Assembly (NCBI RefSeq): GCF_014486695.1
Contig: NZ_JACTAB010000003.1
Location: 62,001-126,000 of the forward strand
DNA from: Flavobacterium buctense
GTDB lineage: Bacteria; Bacteroidota; Bacteroidia; Flavobacteriales; Flavobacteriaceae
DNA: 64,000 nt
Direction: 5' to 3'
A program made the translations under genes and the position numbers. The notes under the pieces were generated by a model. The model was not told where the DNA came from and did no database searches. It worked only from the letters and a program-made list of their open reading frames with translations. Positions 15,763-24,804 of this stretch are shown here, piece by piece. Positions within the stretch are counted from its first letter, which is position 1; every line of letters begins with the position of its first letter.

Positions 15763-16671
15763 ATGACAAATTCTAACAATTTCGGTATAGTAATCAGTTT
15801 TTTTGGATTATGGATAACCACATATTTTTCTATTGAATATCAACAAACTATAGGATTTATAATAATTTTCTTATTCGGAATACTACATGGATCAAATGAT
15901 TTGTTATTAATTTCGAAAATCAACCAAAGAGAAACGACTAGTATCGGCAAAAAAATATTGCTTTACTATATCATCTTTGTATTTTTTGGAATTGTATTAT
16001 TCTACAGTCTGCCTAAAATAGCGCTGTTATTATTCCTTATTGTGAGTGCTTATCATTTTGGAGAGCAGCATTGGAATATTTTAAACAAAGAAGAGACCTC
16101 AAAAACTATTATTGGTTTTCAAACTACCTATGGTCTTTTTATCCTTTCACTGCTTTTCAATTTTCATCAAGAGGAAGTTAGAAAAATCATTGGACAAATA
16201 ATTAATGCTCCAATCACAAGTGTAAACTTTACCTACTGTTTGATTTTTGTTGGAGTATTACTATTTCTAAACGGATTTTTGTTAGTCAGAAAAAATCCAA
16301 GTTTCAGCAAGGAAATAATGGTAAACATTGTCTATTTAATCTTATTTGGTATTATATTCAGAAATGCAAATTTGATTTGGGCTTTCGCCATTTACTTTAT
16401 TGTTTGGCATAGCTTACCCTCTATTAAAGAACAAATATGTTTTTTGTATGGAAATTATTCGATAAAAAACTTTGTGCGGTATTTTAAAGCGGCCTTTGTA
16501 TACTGGTTTCTATCCTTAATTGGCATTTTATTTCTTTACCTATTATTTAAGGACCAAGAAATCTTCAAAGCCTTGTTCTTTTCTTTTTTGGCCGCAATAA
16601 CCTTTCCGCATGCCTTGGTCATAATGAAAATGCAAAACATCAATAAAAACAATTCAGAAGATATAAAATAA
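15763..16671 (+). CDS. blh: Brp/Blh-type beta-carotene 15,15'-dioxygenase
   Basis: 302 residues, about eight membrane segments. Conserved histidines for iron: GILHGSNDLLL, SAYHFGEQHW, WHSLPSI and FPHALVI. This family cleaves beta-carotene to two retinals, the chromophore of the rhodopsin encoded divergently 113 bases away. Length fits the family. Very AT-rich compared with the core genes, consistent with a mobile photosystem cassette, though this is weak evidence. Confidence 0.92.
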   Translation: MTNSNNFGIVISFFGLWITTYFSIEYQQTIGFIIIFLFGILHGSNDLLLISKINQRETTSIGKKILLYYIIFVFFGIVLFYSLPKIALLLFLIVSAYHFGEQHWNILNKEETSKTIIGFQTTYGLFILSLLFNFHQEEVRKIIGQIINAPITSVNFTYCLIFVGVLLFLNGFLLVRKNPSFSKEIMVNIVYLILFGIIFRNANLIWAFAIYFIVWHSLPSIKEQICFLYGNYSIKNFVRYFKAAFVYWFLSLIGILFLYLLFKDQEIFKALFFSFLAAITFPHALVIMKMQNINKNNSEDIK

Positions 16672-16703
16672 AAAAAGAGTCGGACTAATATCCGACTCTT
16701 CTA
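16672..16703. terminator. Bidirectional terminator between blh and dnaK
   Basis: A-run, aagagtcgga/tccgactctt hairpin, then ctattg. The A-run on the plus strand gives the T-run for dnaK on the minus strand. Confidence 0.8.
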
Positions 16704-16725
16704 TTGGCATGCTTATTTCTAAAAG

Positions 16726-18615
16726 TTATTTCACTTCTTCGAATTCTACATCTTGAGTGTTATCTCCTTGAGCTTCCGCTTGTGGCTGTGCTTCTTGTGC
16801 TTGACCGCCTTCTCCTTGCGCTTTGTACATTTCCTCAGAAGCATTTTTCCATGCTTCGTTGATTTTGTCTAAAGCCGGTTGAATCGTAGCCACATCTTTG
16901 GATTCGAAAGCTACTTTCAATTCGTCTAAAGCGGATTGAATAGCAGTTTTATTCCCTTCTGATAATTTATCACCAAATTCGGTTAATTGTTTCTCCGTTT
17001 GGAAAATCATTCCGTCTGCTTCGTTTAATTTATCTGCTTTTTCTTTGGCCAATCTATCGCTTTCTGCGTTCAATTCGGCATCCTTTTTCATTCTTTCGAT
17101 TTCTTCCGGAGTCAATCCTGAAGACGCTTCGATACGAATATCATGAGACTTACCAGTTCCTTTATCCGTAGCCGAAACTTTGATGATACCATTGGCATCG
17201 ATGTCGAAAGTTACTTCAATTTGCGGAACACCTCTTGGTGCCGGTGGAATGCCGTCTAAGTGGAAACGACCAATCGTTTTATTGTCAGCAGCCATAGTTC
17301 TTTCCCCTTGAATCACGTGGATTTCAACACTAGGTTGGTTGTCAACCGCAGTGGAGAAAACTTGTGATTTTTTGGTTGGAATCGTTGTATTTGACTCGAT
17401 TAATTTAGTCATTACATTACCCATAGTTTCAATTCCTAAAGACAAAGGCGTAACGTCTAATAACAATACATCTTTTACATCACCGGTTAAAACACCACCT
17501 TGAATAGCAGCACCAATGGCAACTACTTCATCAGGATTTACCCCTTTTGATGGTTTTTTACCAAAGAATTTCTCTACTTGCTCTTGGATTACAGGGATTC
17601 TTGTAGAACCACCTACCAAAATTACTTCGTCGATATCAGAAGTGGATAAACCAGCATCTTTCAAAGCTTTAATTACCGGTTCCATAGAACGTTTTACTAA
17701 GCTTTCAGCCAATTGCTCGAACTTAGCACGCGTTAACGTTTTCACTAAGTGTTTCGGACCTGAAGCTGTTGCTGTAACGTATGGCAAGTTGATTTCGGTT
17801 TGTGTCGAAGACGACAACTCGATTTTTGCTTTTTCAGCGGCTTCTTTTAAACGTTGCAATGCCATTGGATCTTTACGCAAATCAACGCCTTCTTCAGCAT
17901 TGAATTCGTTGGCCATCCAATCAATGATTACTTGGTCAAAGTCATCTCCACCAAGGTGTGTATCACCATTTGTAGACAATACTTCGAAAACGCCGTCACC
18001 TAATTCAAGTACGGAGATATCAAAAGTTCCTCCACCTAAATCGTAAACGGCAATTTTTTGATCTTTCCCGGCTTTGTCTAATCCGTAAGCTAATGCCGCA
18101 GCAGTTGGCTCATTGATGATACGCATTACTTTTAAACCTGCAATTTCTCCGGCTTCTTTAGTGGCCTGACGTTGTGCATCGTTAAAGTAGGCCGGAACAG
18201 TAATAACAGCTTCAGTAACCGTATAACCTAAATAATCTTCGGCTGTTTTTTTCATTTTTTGAAGTGTCATGGCTGACAATTCTTGTGGCGTGTAAAGTCT
18301 GCCGTCGATATCAACACGTGGTGTGTCGTTATCTCCTTTTACTACTTTGTAAGCAACAGTTGATGCTTCTTTAGCACTTTCTGTGTACTTGTTCCCCATA
18401 AAACGTTTGATTGACGCTATGGTTTTTGTTGGGTTTGTCACCGCTTGTCTTTTCGCAGGATCACCTACCTTAATTTCTCCACCTTCTACAAAAGCAATTA
18501 CAGATGGCGTTGTTCTCTTACCTTCTGCGTTAGCAATTACAACTGGTTCTCCACCTTCCATAACGGCCACACAAGAGTTGGTTGTACCTAAGTCGATACC
18601 AATAATTTTTCCCAT
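16726..18615 (-). CDS. dnaK: Molecular chaperone DnaK (Hsp70)
   Basis: 629 residues. [14 protein letters not shown] at the start, the ATPase domain to about 380 with [34 protein letters not shown] and [10 protein letters not shown], the linker [13 protein letters not shown], then the substrate-binding domain and a Q/A/E-rich tail ending DVEFEEVK. Refolds proteins in the cytosol with DnaJ and GrpE, which are not adjacent here. Unusually for this phylum, a good Shine-Dalgarno (aaaaggagaaaa) precedes the ATG. Confidence 0.98.
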   Translation of the reverse strand: MGKIIGIDLGTTNSCVAVMEGGEPVVIANAEGKRTTPSVIAFVEGGEIKVGDPAKRQAVTNPTKTIASIKRFMGNKYTESAKEASTVAYKVVKGDNDTPRVDIDGRLYTPQELSAMTLQKMKKTAEDYLGYTVTEAVITVPAYFNDAQRQATKEAGEIAGLKVMRIINEPTAAALAYGLDKAGKDQKIAVYDLGGGTFDISVLELGDGVFEVLSTNGDTHLGGDDFDQVIIDWMANEFNAEEGVDLRKDPMALQRLKEAAEKAKIELSSSTQTEINLPYVTATASGPKHLVKTLTRAKFEQLAESLVKRSMEPVIKALKDAGLSTSDIDEVILVGGSTRIPVIQEQVEKFFGKKPSKGVNPDEVVAIGAAIQGGVLTGDVKDVLLLDVTPLSLGIETMGNVMTKLIESNTTIPTKKSQVFSTAVDNQPSVEIHVIQGERTMAADNKTIGRFHLDGIPPAPRGVPQIEVTFDIDANGIIKVSATDKGTGKSHDIRIEASSGLTPEEIERMKKDAELNAESDRLAKEKADKLNEADGMIFQTEKQLTEFGDKLSEGNKTAIQSALDELKVAFESKDVATIQPALDKINEAWKNASEEMYKAQGEGGQAQEAQPQAEAQGDNTQDVEFEEVK

Positions 18616-18694
18616 TTTTATTTTCTCCTTTTAATTTATTTTTGATTATTCCTCTACGAGTGAATAGTACTTTGTGTTGTACGGTTTCGAGAAT

Positions 18695-18710
18695 GACAAC
18701 TATTGTGCCA
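18695..18710 (-). promoter_or_regulatory. Sigma-54-like promoter candidate for dnaK
   Basis: The minus strand reads TGGCACAATAGTTGTC, close to the sigma-54 consensus TGGCAC-N5-TTGC (T in place of the final C), about 80 bases before the ATG. Sequence match only; a heat-shock promoter specific to the phylum is an alternative. Confidence 0.35.
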
Positions 18711-18772
18711 AGCGGACATTGGGAATAAATTGTCAGTTTTGGATAAATTAGGCTGACAAGATGACATTTTGA

Positions 18773-18803
18773 GTACGAAGTTAGCAGTGGGAAGTACGAA
18801 GTC
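18773..18803. repeat. Short word repeat (agtacgaagt)
   Basis: agtacgaagt occurs twice around ttagcagtggg. It is one of several word-like intergenic repeats in the window, this one between dnaK and rho. Confidence 0.6.
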
Positions 18804-18827
18804 ATGGATTAAGGGAATTCATAGGAA

Positions 18828-18857
18828 ACAAAAAATCCCAACCGTTAAGCTGGGATT
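18828..18857 (-). terminator. Terminator of rho
   Basis: On the minus strand aatccca/tgggatt hairpin followed by tttttt, seven bases after the rho stop. Confidence 0.8.
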
Positions 18858-18863
18858 CAATAT

Positions 18864-20567
18864 CTAATCGTTCATCGAAATGAGGAACTCATCGTTGTTT
18901 CGAGTTTTCTTGATCTTATCATTGATAGTATCCATCGCTTCTACCGGATTCATATCGGCTAAGAACTTACGGAGAATCCACATTCTTTGGAGTGTTTTTT
19001 CGTCTAATAACAAATCATCACGACGCGTACTTGACGAAGTCAAATCGATAGCCGGGAAAATTCTGCGGTTGGCAATTTTTCTGTCTAATTGCAACTCCAT
19101 ATTACCCGTTCCTTTAAATTCTTCGAAGATTACTTCGTCCATTTTAGAACCGGTTTCGGTTAAAGCCGTGGCAATAATACTCAAAGAACCTCCGTTTTCT
19201 ACATTACGAGCCGCACCGAAGAAACGTTTTGGTTTTTGCAAAGCATTCGCATCAACACCACCTGACAATACTTTACCGGATGCCGGTTGAACCGTATTGT
19301 AAGCTCTCGCCAAACGTGTAATCGAATCCAACAAAATCACCACATCGTGACCACATTCAACCAAACGCTTGGCTTTCTCTAAAACGATATTGGCGATTTT
19401 TACGTGTTCCATTGGTTCTCTATCGAAAGTGGAAGCAATAACTTCACCACGCACACTGCGTTGCATATCGGTAACCTCTTCAGGTCTTTCGTCGATTAGT
19501 AAAACTATCAAATAAACTTCAGGATGATTGGCGGCAATGGCATTGGCGATGTCTTTTAACAACATCGTCTTACCCGTTTTGGGTTGCGCCACAATCATAC
19601 CACGTTGCCCTTTACCTATTGGCGAAAACAAATCGATTACTCGGGTAGAAACACTGGCTTGTTTGTCGGCTATGTTGAATTTTTCTTTTGGGAAAATTGG
19701 GGTTAAATGTTCGAATGAAACTCGGTCACGTACTACTTGCGGGTCATGTCCGTTAATTTTTAAAACCCTAACCAATGGAAAGAATTTCTCTCCTTCTTTT
19801 GGCGGACGCACGACTCCTTTTACGGTATCACCGGTTTTCAAACCGAATAATCTGATTTGTGAAGTCGATAAATAAATATCATCCGGAGAAGCTAAATAGT
19901 TATAATCGGAAGAGCGCAAGAAACCATAGCCATCGGGCATCATTTCTAAAACACCTTCGCTTTCAATAATACCGTCAAATTCATAGTCTGAATCGCGGAA
20001 ATTAGGGTGTTTTTTACCTTTAAAGTTTGGATTGTTATTGTTGGCATTACCATTGCCATTTCCGTTTTGATTTTGGTTCGGATTTTTAGGCTTATGTTGA
20101 CGGTTACCGTCATTATTTTGGTTGGGATTAGCATCCGCTTCTTCAAGAGCCGGTTGCTTTTCTTCTGCTTCTACTTCACTATCGGTTGGTTGTTGTGAAG
20201 CTATTGGAGCATTGTTGTTCTTCTTTTTATCGAAAGGTTTTTTAAACTTAGGGTTTTTATTTTCAAAAGCCGGTTTTTCTTCGGCTACCACTGCTAGCGG
20301 TTCTTCATGGGCAAACAAATCACTTTGATTGGTTTCCGGCGCTTTTTTTGCTTCGGGTGTAATTCGGGCTCTTTTTCCCTTGTTGTCCTGGACTTTTTCC
20401 GGAGTAACTTTAGGTTTCTCTTCGGCAACGGTATTGTTTTGGTGTTCCAAAATTTGCGCAATAAGCGTATCTTTTTTGGCACCGGTAACTTTAATGGTTT
20501 TTGCCAACTTGGCAATATCTTGAAGCTCAGAAAGCTTCATTTCTTTTAAGGCGGAAATATCAAACAT
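18864..20567 (-). CDS. rho: Transcription termination factor Rho
   Basis: 567 residues from the ATG at 20567 (a TTG just upstream is in frame but not needed). An N-terminal SAP-like helix region is followed by a low-complexity insert rich in N, Q, P and K (about residues 50-195), typical of Bacteroidota Rho. The RNA-binding fold then includes [13 protein letters not shown]. The ATPase has Walker [11 protein letters not shown], Walker [17 protein letters not shown], and the [25 protein letters not shown] loop. A hexameric RNA helicase that ends transcription. DUF4293 upstream is divergent, a usual neighbour in this group. Confidence 0.97.
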   Translation of the reverse strand: MFDISALKEMKLSELQDIAKLAKTIKVTGAKKDTLIAQILEHQNNTVAEEKPKVTPEKVQDNKGKRARITPEAKKAPETNQSDLFAHEEPLAVVAEEKPAFENKNPKFKKPFDKKKNNNAPIASQQPTDSEVEAEEKQPALEEADANPNQNNDGNRQHKPKNPNQNQNGNGNGNANNNNPNFKGKKHPNFRDSDYEFDGIIESEGVLEMMPDGYGFLRSSDYNYLASPDDIYLSTSQIRLFGLKTGDTVKGVVRPPKEGEKFFPLVRVLKINGHDPQVVRDRVSFEHLTPIFPKEKFNIADKQASVSTRVIDLFSPIGKGQRGMIVAQPKTGKTMLLKDIANAIAANHPEVYLIVLLIDERPEEVTDMQRSVRGEVIASTFDREPMEHVKIANIVLEKAKRLVECGHDVVILLDSITRLARAYNTVQPASGKVLSGGVDANALQKPKRFFGAARNVENGGSLSIIATALTETGSKMDEVIFEEFKGTGNMELQLDRKIANRRIFPAIDLTSSSTRRDDLLLDEKTLQRMWILRKFLADMNPVEAMDTINDKIKKTRNNDEFLISMND

Positions 20568-20727
20568 CAATATTGTTTTGATTTAAATTTGTTCTTTGGA
20601 AAATACTACAAATGTTGGGTAGAAAAAATTGGTATAGAAAAGTCCGAAGATGAAGTACTTGCGGAATTGTTATGCAATAATACAAATAAAAATTTACCGT
20701 GCAATAGTATTTTTTAAAAAGAAACTA

Positions 20728-20735
20728 TATTTTTG
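20728..20735 (+). promoter_or_regulatory. -7 promoter element for the DUF4293 gene
   Basis: TATTTTTG. The GTG at 20735 that could extend the frame overlaps it, so the ATG at 20756 is preferred. Confidence 0.45.
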
Positions 20736-20755
20736 TGCAACATTTTTTAAGATTT

Positions 20756-21166
20756 ATGTTTAGAATACAGACTTATTATTTGATAGCTTGCCTGATTGTA
20801 ACAGGAGTTTTGCCTTTTGTATTTCCTTTATGGAAAGATGCATCGGGTAAATCATTCTATTTTATGATGGATATTGCTTACACTGCGCTATTCGGATTAA
20901 GTAGTACGCTGTCATTATTGAGCATTTTATCACACGCAAAAAGACAACAACAATTTGTCATGGGCAGATTGAATATCATATTGAATTTAATTTTATTAGG
21001 ATTATTTGTGTATCGAACACTAAATCTATCCGGAGAAGCGGCAACCGTTTCTGAGAAGGGTATTGGGATGTTCTTACCTATTTTTTCTATCGTACTTTTG
21101 GTTTTGGCCAACAAAGCCATCAAAAAGGATGAAGATCTCGTAAAATCTGTGGATCGATTGCGATAA
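20756..21166 (+). CDS. DUF4293 family membrane protein
   Basis: 136 residues from the ATG at 20756, four membrane helices, beginning RIQTYYLIACL, the typical opening of DUF4293 proteins of Bacteroidota. The C-terminus is charged (KKDEDLVKSVDRLR). Found beside rho in many members of the phylum, divergently as here. Function unknown. Confidence 0.8.
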   Translation: MFRIQTYYLIACLIVTGVLPFVFPLWKDASGKSFYFMMDIAYTALFGLSSTLSLLSILSHAKRQQQFVMGRLNIILNLILLGLFVYRTLNLSGEAATVSEKGIGMFLPIFSIVLLVLANKAIKKDEDLVKSVDRLR

Positions 21167-21195
21167 ACCTATAAACTTAGTTTTTTAGTGCTGCG

Positions 21196-21229
21196 AAAAA
21201 CCCGTTTCCTTGGATTCGGGTTTTTTATT
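21196..21229 (+). terminator. Terminator of the DUF4293 gene
   Basis: aaacccg/cgggttt hairpin with a 12-base loop followed by TTTTTT. Confidence 0.85.
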
Positions 21230-21230
21230 T

Positions 21231-21420
21231 GAAGCTATTCCCGCTTTCCGTTGCAATCTTTTTTATTGTTTTACAACACTGAGCGTAATTGAATGATTTT
21301 TCAAAAACAATAAAAAAGGATTTTCTCTGCACACGAGCGAAGCGACTGCCGAAGGAATCGGGGCTAGAAATGGTAATAGTAATGACAATATCAATGACAA
21401 TGACAATGGTAATAGCAAAA
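21231..21420. repeat. Dispersed hairpin element plus simple repeat
   Basis: This fills the 340-base gap between DUF4293 and the phosphoesterase. 21255-21272 (aatcttttttattgtttt) pairs with 21304-21322, giving an 18-base stem around acaacactgagcgtaattga. Ends read gaagctattcccgctttccg and gccgaaggaatcggggcta. From memory, elements with this layout are common between Flavobacterium genes; I cannot check that here. 21370-21420 is a degenerate repeat of aatgacaat/ggtaatag that would read as N/D/G/S-rich peptide. No gene is supported in this stretch. Confidence 0.6.
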
Positions 21421-21508
21421 ATCAACTGGAAATCCTAAACAGTAAACTCCTTACTCAATACTATTAAATGAAAACTGCGACTGTTAACTTATTTCTGAAA
21501 ATAGAATA

Positions 21509-22003
21509 TTACTTCTTCCCTATCTCAATAATTTCCAAGCCTTGAATCTTCTCGCCGTCTATTTCGAATCGCAACATCGTTCTAACTTGATGAAAACCAT
21601 AAATGCCGCATGCGCCCGGATTCATGTGCAACAAATTTAGTTTTTTATCAAACTGGACTTTCAAAATATGGGAATGTCCGCAAATGAATAGTTTGGGTGG
21701 ATTTTTTTCAATTTCACTTCGAATCGCTTGATTGTATTTTCCGGGATAACCACCAATGTGCGTAATCCAAACCTCAACGCCTTCGCAGAAAAACCGATTG
21801 TTTAACGGAAACTCCATTCGGGCTTTATCATCGTCTATGTTGCCATAAACGCCTCGCAACGGTTTTATCGCTTTAATCGCATCGGTCACTTTCAAATCGC
21901 CAATGTCACCGGCATGCCAGACTTCATCGGCTTGGTGAACGTATTTTAAAATAGTTTCATCAAGATGACTGTGCGTATCGGAAAGCAAGAGGATTTTTTT
22001 CAA
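21509..22003 (-). CDS. Metallophosphoesterase, YfcE/MJ0936 family
   Basis: 164 residues. Metal-binding motifs in order: LSDTHSH (D9, H11), HAGDIGD, GNIDDD, ITHIGG and CGHSH. Length and motifs match the small YfcE/MJ0936 phosphodiesterases, which hydrolyse phosphodiester model substrates; natural substrate unknown. Cytoplasmic. Upstream on the plus strand lies the second copy of the aaggttctgagg repeat block. Confidence 0.9.
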   Translation of the reverse strand: MKKILLLSDTHSHLDETILKYVHQADEVWHAGDIGDLKVTDAIKAIKPLRGVYGNIDDDKARMEFPLNNRFFCEGVEVWITHIGGYPGKYNQAIRSEIEKNPPKLFICGHSHILKVQFDKKLNLLHMNPGACGIYGFHQVRTMLRFEIDGEKIQGLEIIEIGKK

Positions 22004-22010
22004 GATAAAA

Positions 22011-22047
22011 GGTACTAAGGTTCTCAGAGTCTAAGGTTCTGAGGTTA
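22011..22047. repeat. Word-like short repeats, second locus
   Basis: aaggtactaaggttct, then cagagtctaaggttctgagg; same words as 9986-10078. It sits just upstream of the phosphoesterase start. Confidence 0.7.
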
Positions 22048-22137
22048 CAAATATAATCAACGAAATTATGAAAACTTTAAACATCCAATTTAAAATCCTT
22101 TGTACCTTTACGCCTCATAAATCTAGGAACTTTAACA

Positions 22138-22875
22138 TTGAGATATTTTATCGAATTAGCATACAAAGGAACCCATTACCACGGCTGGCAATACCAACCC
22201 GATGCGAGTTCCGTGCAAGAAACACTCAATAAAGCTTTATCTGTTATACTAAAAAAAGAGATTGACATTGTTGGTGCCGGCCGAACCGATACCGGTGTTC
22301 ATGCCAAAAAAATGTATGCACATTTTGACTATGAGACTGAAATCGACAGTAAAATCATAGTCCACAAACTCAATTCTTTTTTACCCAAAGACATTGTCGT
22401 TTTTAATATTCTAAAAGTACACGATGATGCCCATGCCCGATTTGATGCCACTAAAAGAACTTATCAATACCACATTCATACCTTTAAAGATGCTTTTGAA
22501 AACGACGGTAGTTGGTTGCACCAATTGCCTTTGGATATCGATAAAATGAACGAAGCCTGTCAAATTCTTTTCAAGCATAATGATTTTGAATGTTTTTCTA
22601 AAACCAAAACTGATGTAAGAACATTTAATTGTGTTATTTTTGAGGCCCATTGGCAACAAAAAGGAAACCAACTGGTTTTTACCATTTCAGCCGATCGATT
22701 TTTACGCAATATGGTTCGCGCCATCGTTGGAACCATGATTAATATTGGTTTGGGTAAAATTACCTTTGTCGATTTTGAGAAAATAATTGAAAGCAAAGAC
22801 CGCGGTCAAGCAGGATTTTCCGTTCCGGCGCACGGTTTATATTTAACCCAAATTGACTACGACTATATAAAATAA
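22138..22875 (+). CDS. truA: tRNA pseudouridine synthase A
   Basis: 245 residues, TTG start at 22138, chosen because RYFIELAYKGTHYHGWQYQP is the expected TruA N-terminus and no ATG is nearby. The catalytic aspartate is in GAGRTDTGVHA; SADRFLRNMVRAIVGTM completes the active site. It makes pseudouridine at positions 38-40 of the tRNA anticodon arm. The exporter gene starts one base after the stop, so both are one transcript. Confidence 0.95.
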   Translation: MRYFIELAYKGTHYHGWQYQPDASSVQETLNKALSVILKKEIDIVGAGRTDTGVHAKKMYAHFDYETEIDSKIIVHKLNSFLPKDIVVFNILKVHDDAHARFDATKRTYQYHIHTFKDAFENDGSWLHQLPLDIDKMNEACQILFKHNDFECFSKTKTDVRTFNCVIFEAHWQQKGNQLVFTISADRFLRNMVRAIVGTMINIGLGKITFVDFEKIIESKDRGQAGFSVPAHGLYLTQIDYDYIK

Positions 22876-22876
22876 T

Positions 22877-24631
22877 ATGCAAGCAAAAGCATTCGATACC
22901 CATTTATTCAAACGCATTTTAAAATATACCAAACCTTATAAGGCAAGGTATTATGGCGTGGTTATGTTTGCTGTTTTGCTTTCGGTCTTTGCGGCGCTTC
23001 GTCCTTATTTGTTAAAACAAACCGTTGATAGTTATATCGAACCTAAAGACGAACACGGACTATTATTTTATGTGACCATCATGGGCATAGTGTTGATTTT
23101 AGAAACCTTATCCCAATTTTATTTTGTGTATTGGGCTAACTGGTTGGGACAAGACATCATCAAAGACATTCGAACCAAGTTGTTCAAGCACATGCTCAGT
23201 TTCAGAATGAACTATTTTGACCATGCACCGGTTGGGCAATTGGTTACTCGTTCTGTTTCTGATATCGAACAAATTGCTCGTATTTTCAGTCAAGGATTGT
23301 TTATGATTATCAGTGACTTGTTGAAAATGATAGTGGTGTTGATTTTTATGTTTTATATGAACTGGCGACTAACTTGGATAGTGATTTTGGCGATGCCTGT
23401 TTTAGTTTATATTACCCGAATTTTTCAGCGAAAAATGCAAGTAGCTTTTGAAGAAGTTCGCAATCAAGTAGCCAATATGAATACGTTTGTACAAGAACGG
23501 GTTACCGGCATGAAAATCGTGCAACTTTTTAATAGAGAAGCAATTGAATATGAAAAGTTCAAAGAGATTAATCAAAAACACAACAAAGCTTGGATTAAAA
23601 CCATTTTATACAACTCCATCTTCTTTCCTATAGCCGATATCATTTCGTCGCTAACGTTAGGTGCAGTGGTACTTTATGGCGGTTTTCATATTTTAGATGG
23701 TGATAAGTTTACCACGTTTGGCGATTTGTTTTCTTACACGATGTTTATCGGCATGTTGTTCAACCCTTTGCGTCAAATTGCGGATAAGTTCAACGAGATG
23801 CAAATGGGCATGATTGCTGCCAATCGTGTTTTTGATATTTTGGATACTGATAAAGATGTTCAAGAAGACGGAACCCTCGTAGCCAGTCATTTTAAAGGCA
23901 ATATCCGTTTTGAAAATGTTCGTTTCGGTTACAATGATAAAGAAGAAGTGCTAAAAGGCATCAATCTCAATGTAAAAGCCGGAGAAACCATCGCTATCGT
24001 TGGAGCCACCGGTGCCGGAAAATCTACTATTATCAATTTACTAAATCGTTTTTACGAAATCAATTCGGGAACTATTTATGTCGATGACCAAAATATTAAT
24101 GACTTCCAATTGGAAAGCTTGCGCCAACAAATTGCCATTGTTTTACAAGATGTTTTCCTATTTGCCGATACTATTCACAACAATATTACGCTGAACAATC
24201 CTACTATTTCTCGGGAAGAAGTAATTGAAGCCGCTAAGAAAATTGGGGTCCACAAATTCATTAAAACGCTTCCCGGCGCTTATGATTGTGATGTTAAAGA
24301 ACGTGGCGTGATGTTGTCTTCCGGCCAACGCCAATTGATTGCATTCCTTCGGGCTTATGTGAGTAATCCGAGTATTTTGATTTTAGATGAAGCTACGTCT
24401 TCTATTGATACTTACAGCGAAGAGTTAATTCAAAAAGCGACCGAACGAATCACACAAGGCAGAACTTCAATTATCATCGCACACCGATTGGCTACTATTA
24501 TGAATGCCGATAAAATCATTGTGATGGATAAAGGTCAAATTGTAGAAGAAGGCACACACCAAGAATTGGTTACCAAAGAAAAAGGATATTATAAAAATTT
24601 ATACGATTCACAGTTTGCCGTAGAAAGCTAA
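22877..24631 (+). CDS. ABC exporter, MsbA/multidrug-like (fused membrane and ATPase domains)
   Basis: 584 residues: six membrane helices (about 20-320), then an ATPase domain with Walker A GATGAGKST, Q-loop LQDVFLF, signature LSSGQRQL, Walker B ILILDEATSSID and the H-loop AHRLAT. The signature has LSSGQ, a small variation on LSGGQ. Such half transporters work as dimers to export lipids or drugs. Directly follows truA. Substrate unknown. Confidence 0.92.
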   Translation: MQAKAFDTHLFKRILKYTKPYKARYYGVVMFAVLLSVFAALRPYLLKQTVDSYIEPKDEHGLLFYVTIMGIVLILETLSQFYFVYWANWLGQDIIKDIRTKLFKHMLSFRMNYFDHAPVGQLVTRSVSDIEQIARIFSQGLFMIISDLLKMIVVLIFMFYMNWRLTWIVILAMPVLVYITRIFQRKMQVAFEEVRNQVANMNTFVQERVTGMKIVQLFNREAIEYEKFKEINQKHNKAWIKTILYNSIFFPIADIISSLTLGAVVLYGGFHILDGDKFTTFGDLFSYTMFIGMLFNPLRQIADKFNEMQMGMIAANRVFDILDTDKDVQEDGTLVASHFKGNIRFENVRFGYNDKEEVLKGINLNVKAGETIAIVGATGAGKSTIINLLNRFYEINSGTIYVDDQNINDFQLESLRQQIAIVLQDVFLFADTIHNNITLNNPTISREEVIEAAKKIGVHKFIKTLPGAYDCDVKERGVMLSSGQRQLIAFLRAYVSNPSILILDEATSSIDTYSEELIQKATERITQGRTSIIIAHRLATIMNADKIIVMDKGQIVEEGTHQELVTKEKGYYKNLYDSQFAVES

Positions 24632-24689
24632 ATTTTCAAAATAAATCCTTAAATTCGCACTCACAAATAATCAAAGAAAATTTACAGAA

Positions 24690-24785
24690 ATGACACGAGG
24701 CTTTGCCGAATGCATTTTGTACAAATATTAAATTAACACGAACAAAATGACACGAGCGTTAGCGACTGCATTTTTGTACCAATGA
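24690..24785 (+). repeat. Imperfect direct repeat containing two tiny reading frames before lpdA
   Basis: 24690-24726 and 24747-24783 share atgacacgag, gcatttt and gtac. Each copy opens a short frame: MTRGFAECILYKY-stop (24690-24731) and MTRALATAFLYQ-stop (24747-24785). The second stop is 20 bases before the lpdA ATG. The cacgagcg...agcgactgc words also occur at 21331-21349, which favours a dispersed repeat over a true leader peptide. Confidence 0.45.
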
Positions 24786-24804
24786 AAAATAAACACATAC
24801 AAAA

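Noticed and set aside
17516..18046. Long antisense frame within dnaK
   Set aside because: Shadow of a highly conserved gene; no start context or motif. The same holds for antisense frames in gyrA, rho, clpC, lpdA, ccoI and the adhesin.
20735..20755. GTG start extending the DUF4293 gene
   Set aside because: It overlaps the -7 box; RIQTYYLIA after the ATG at 20756 is the family start.
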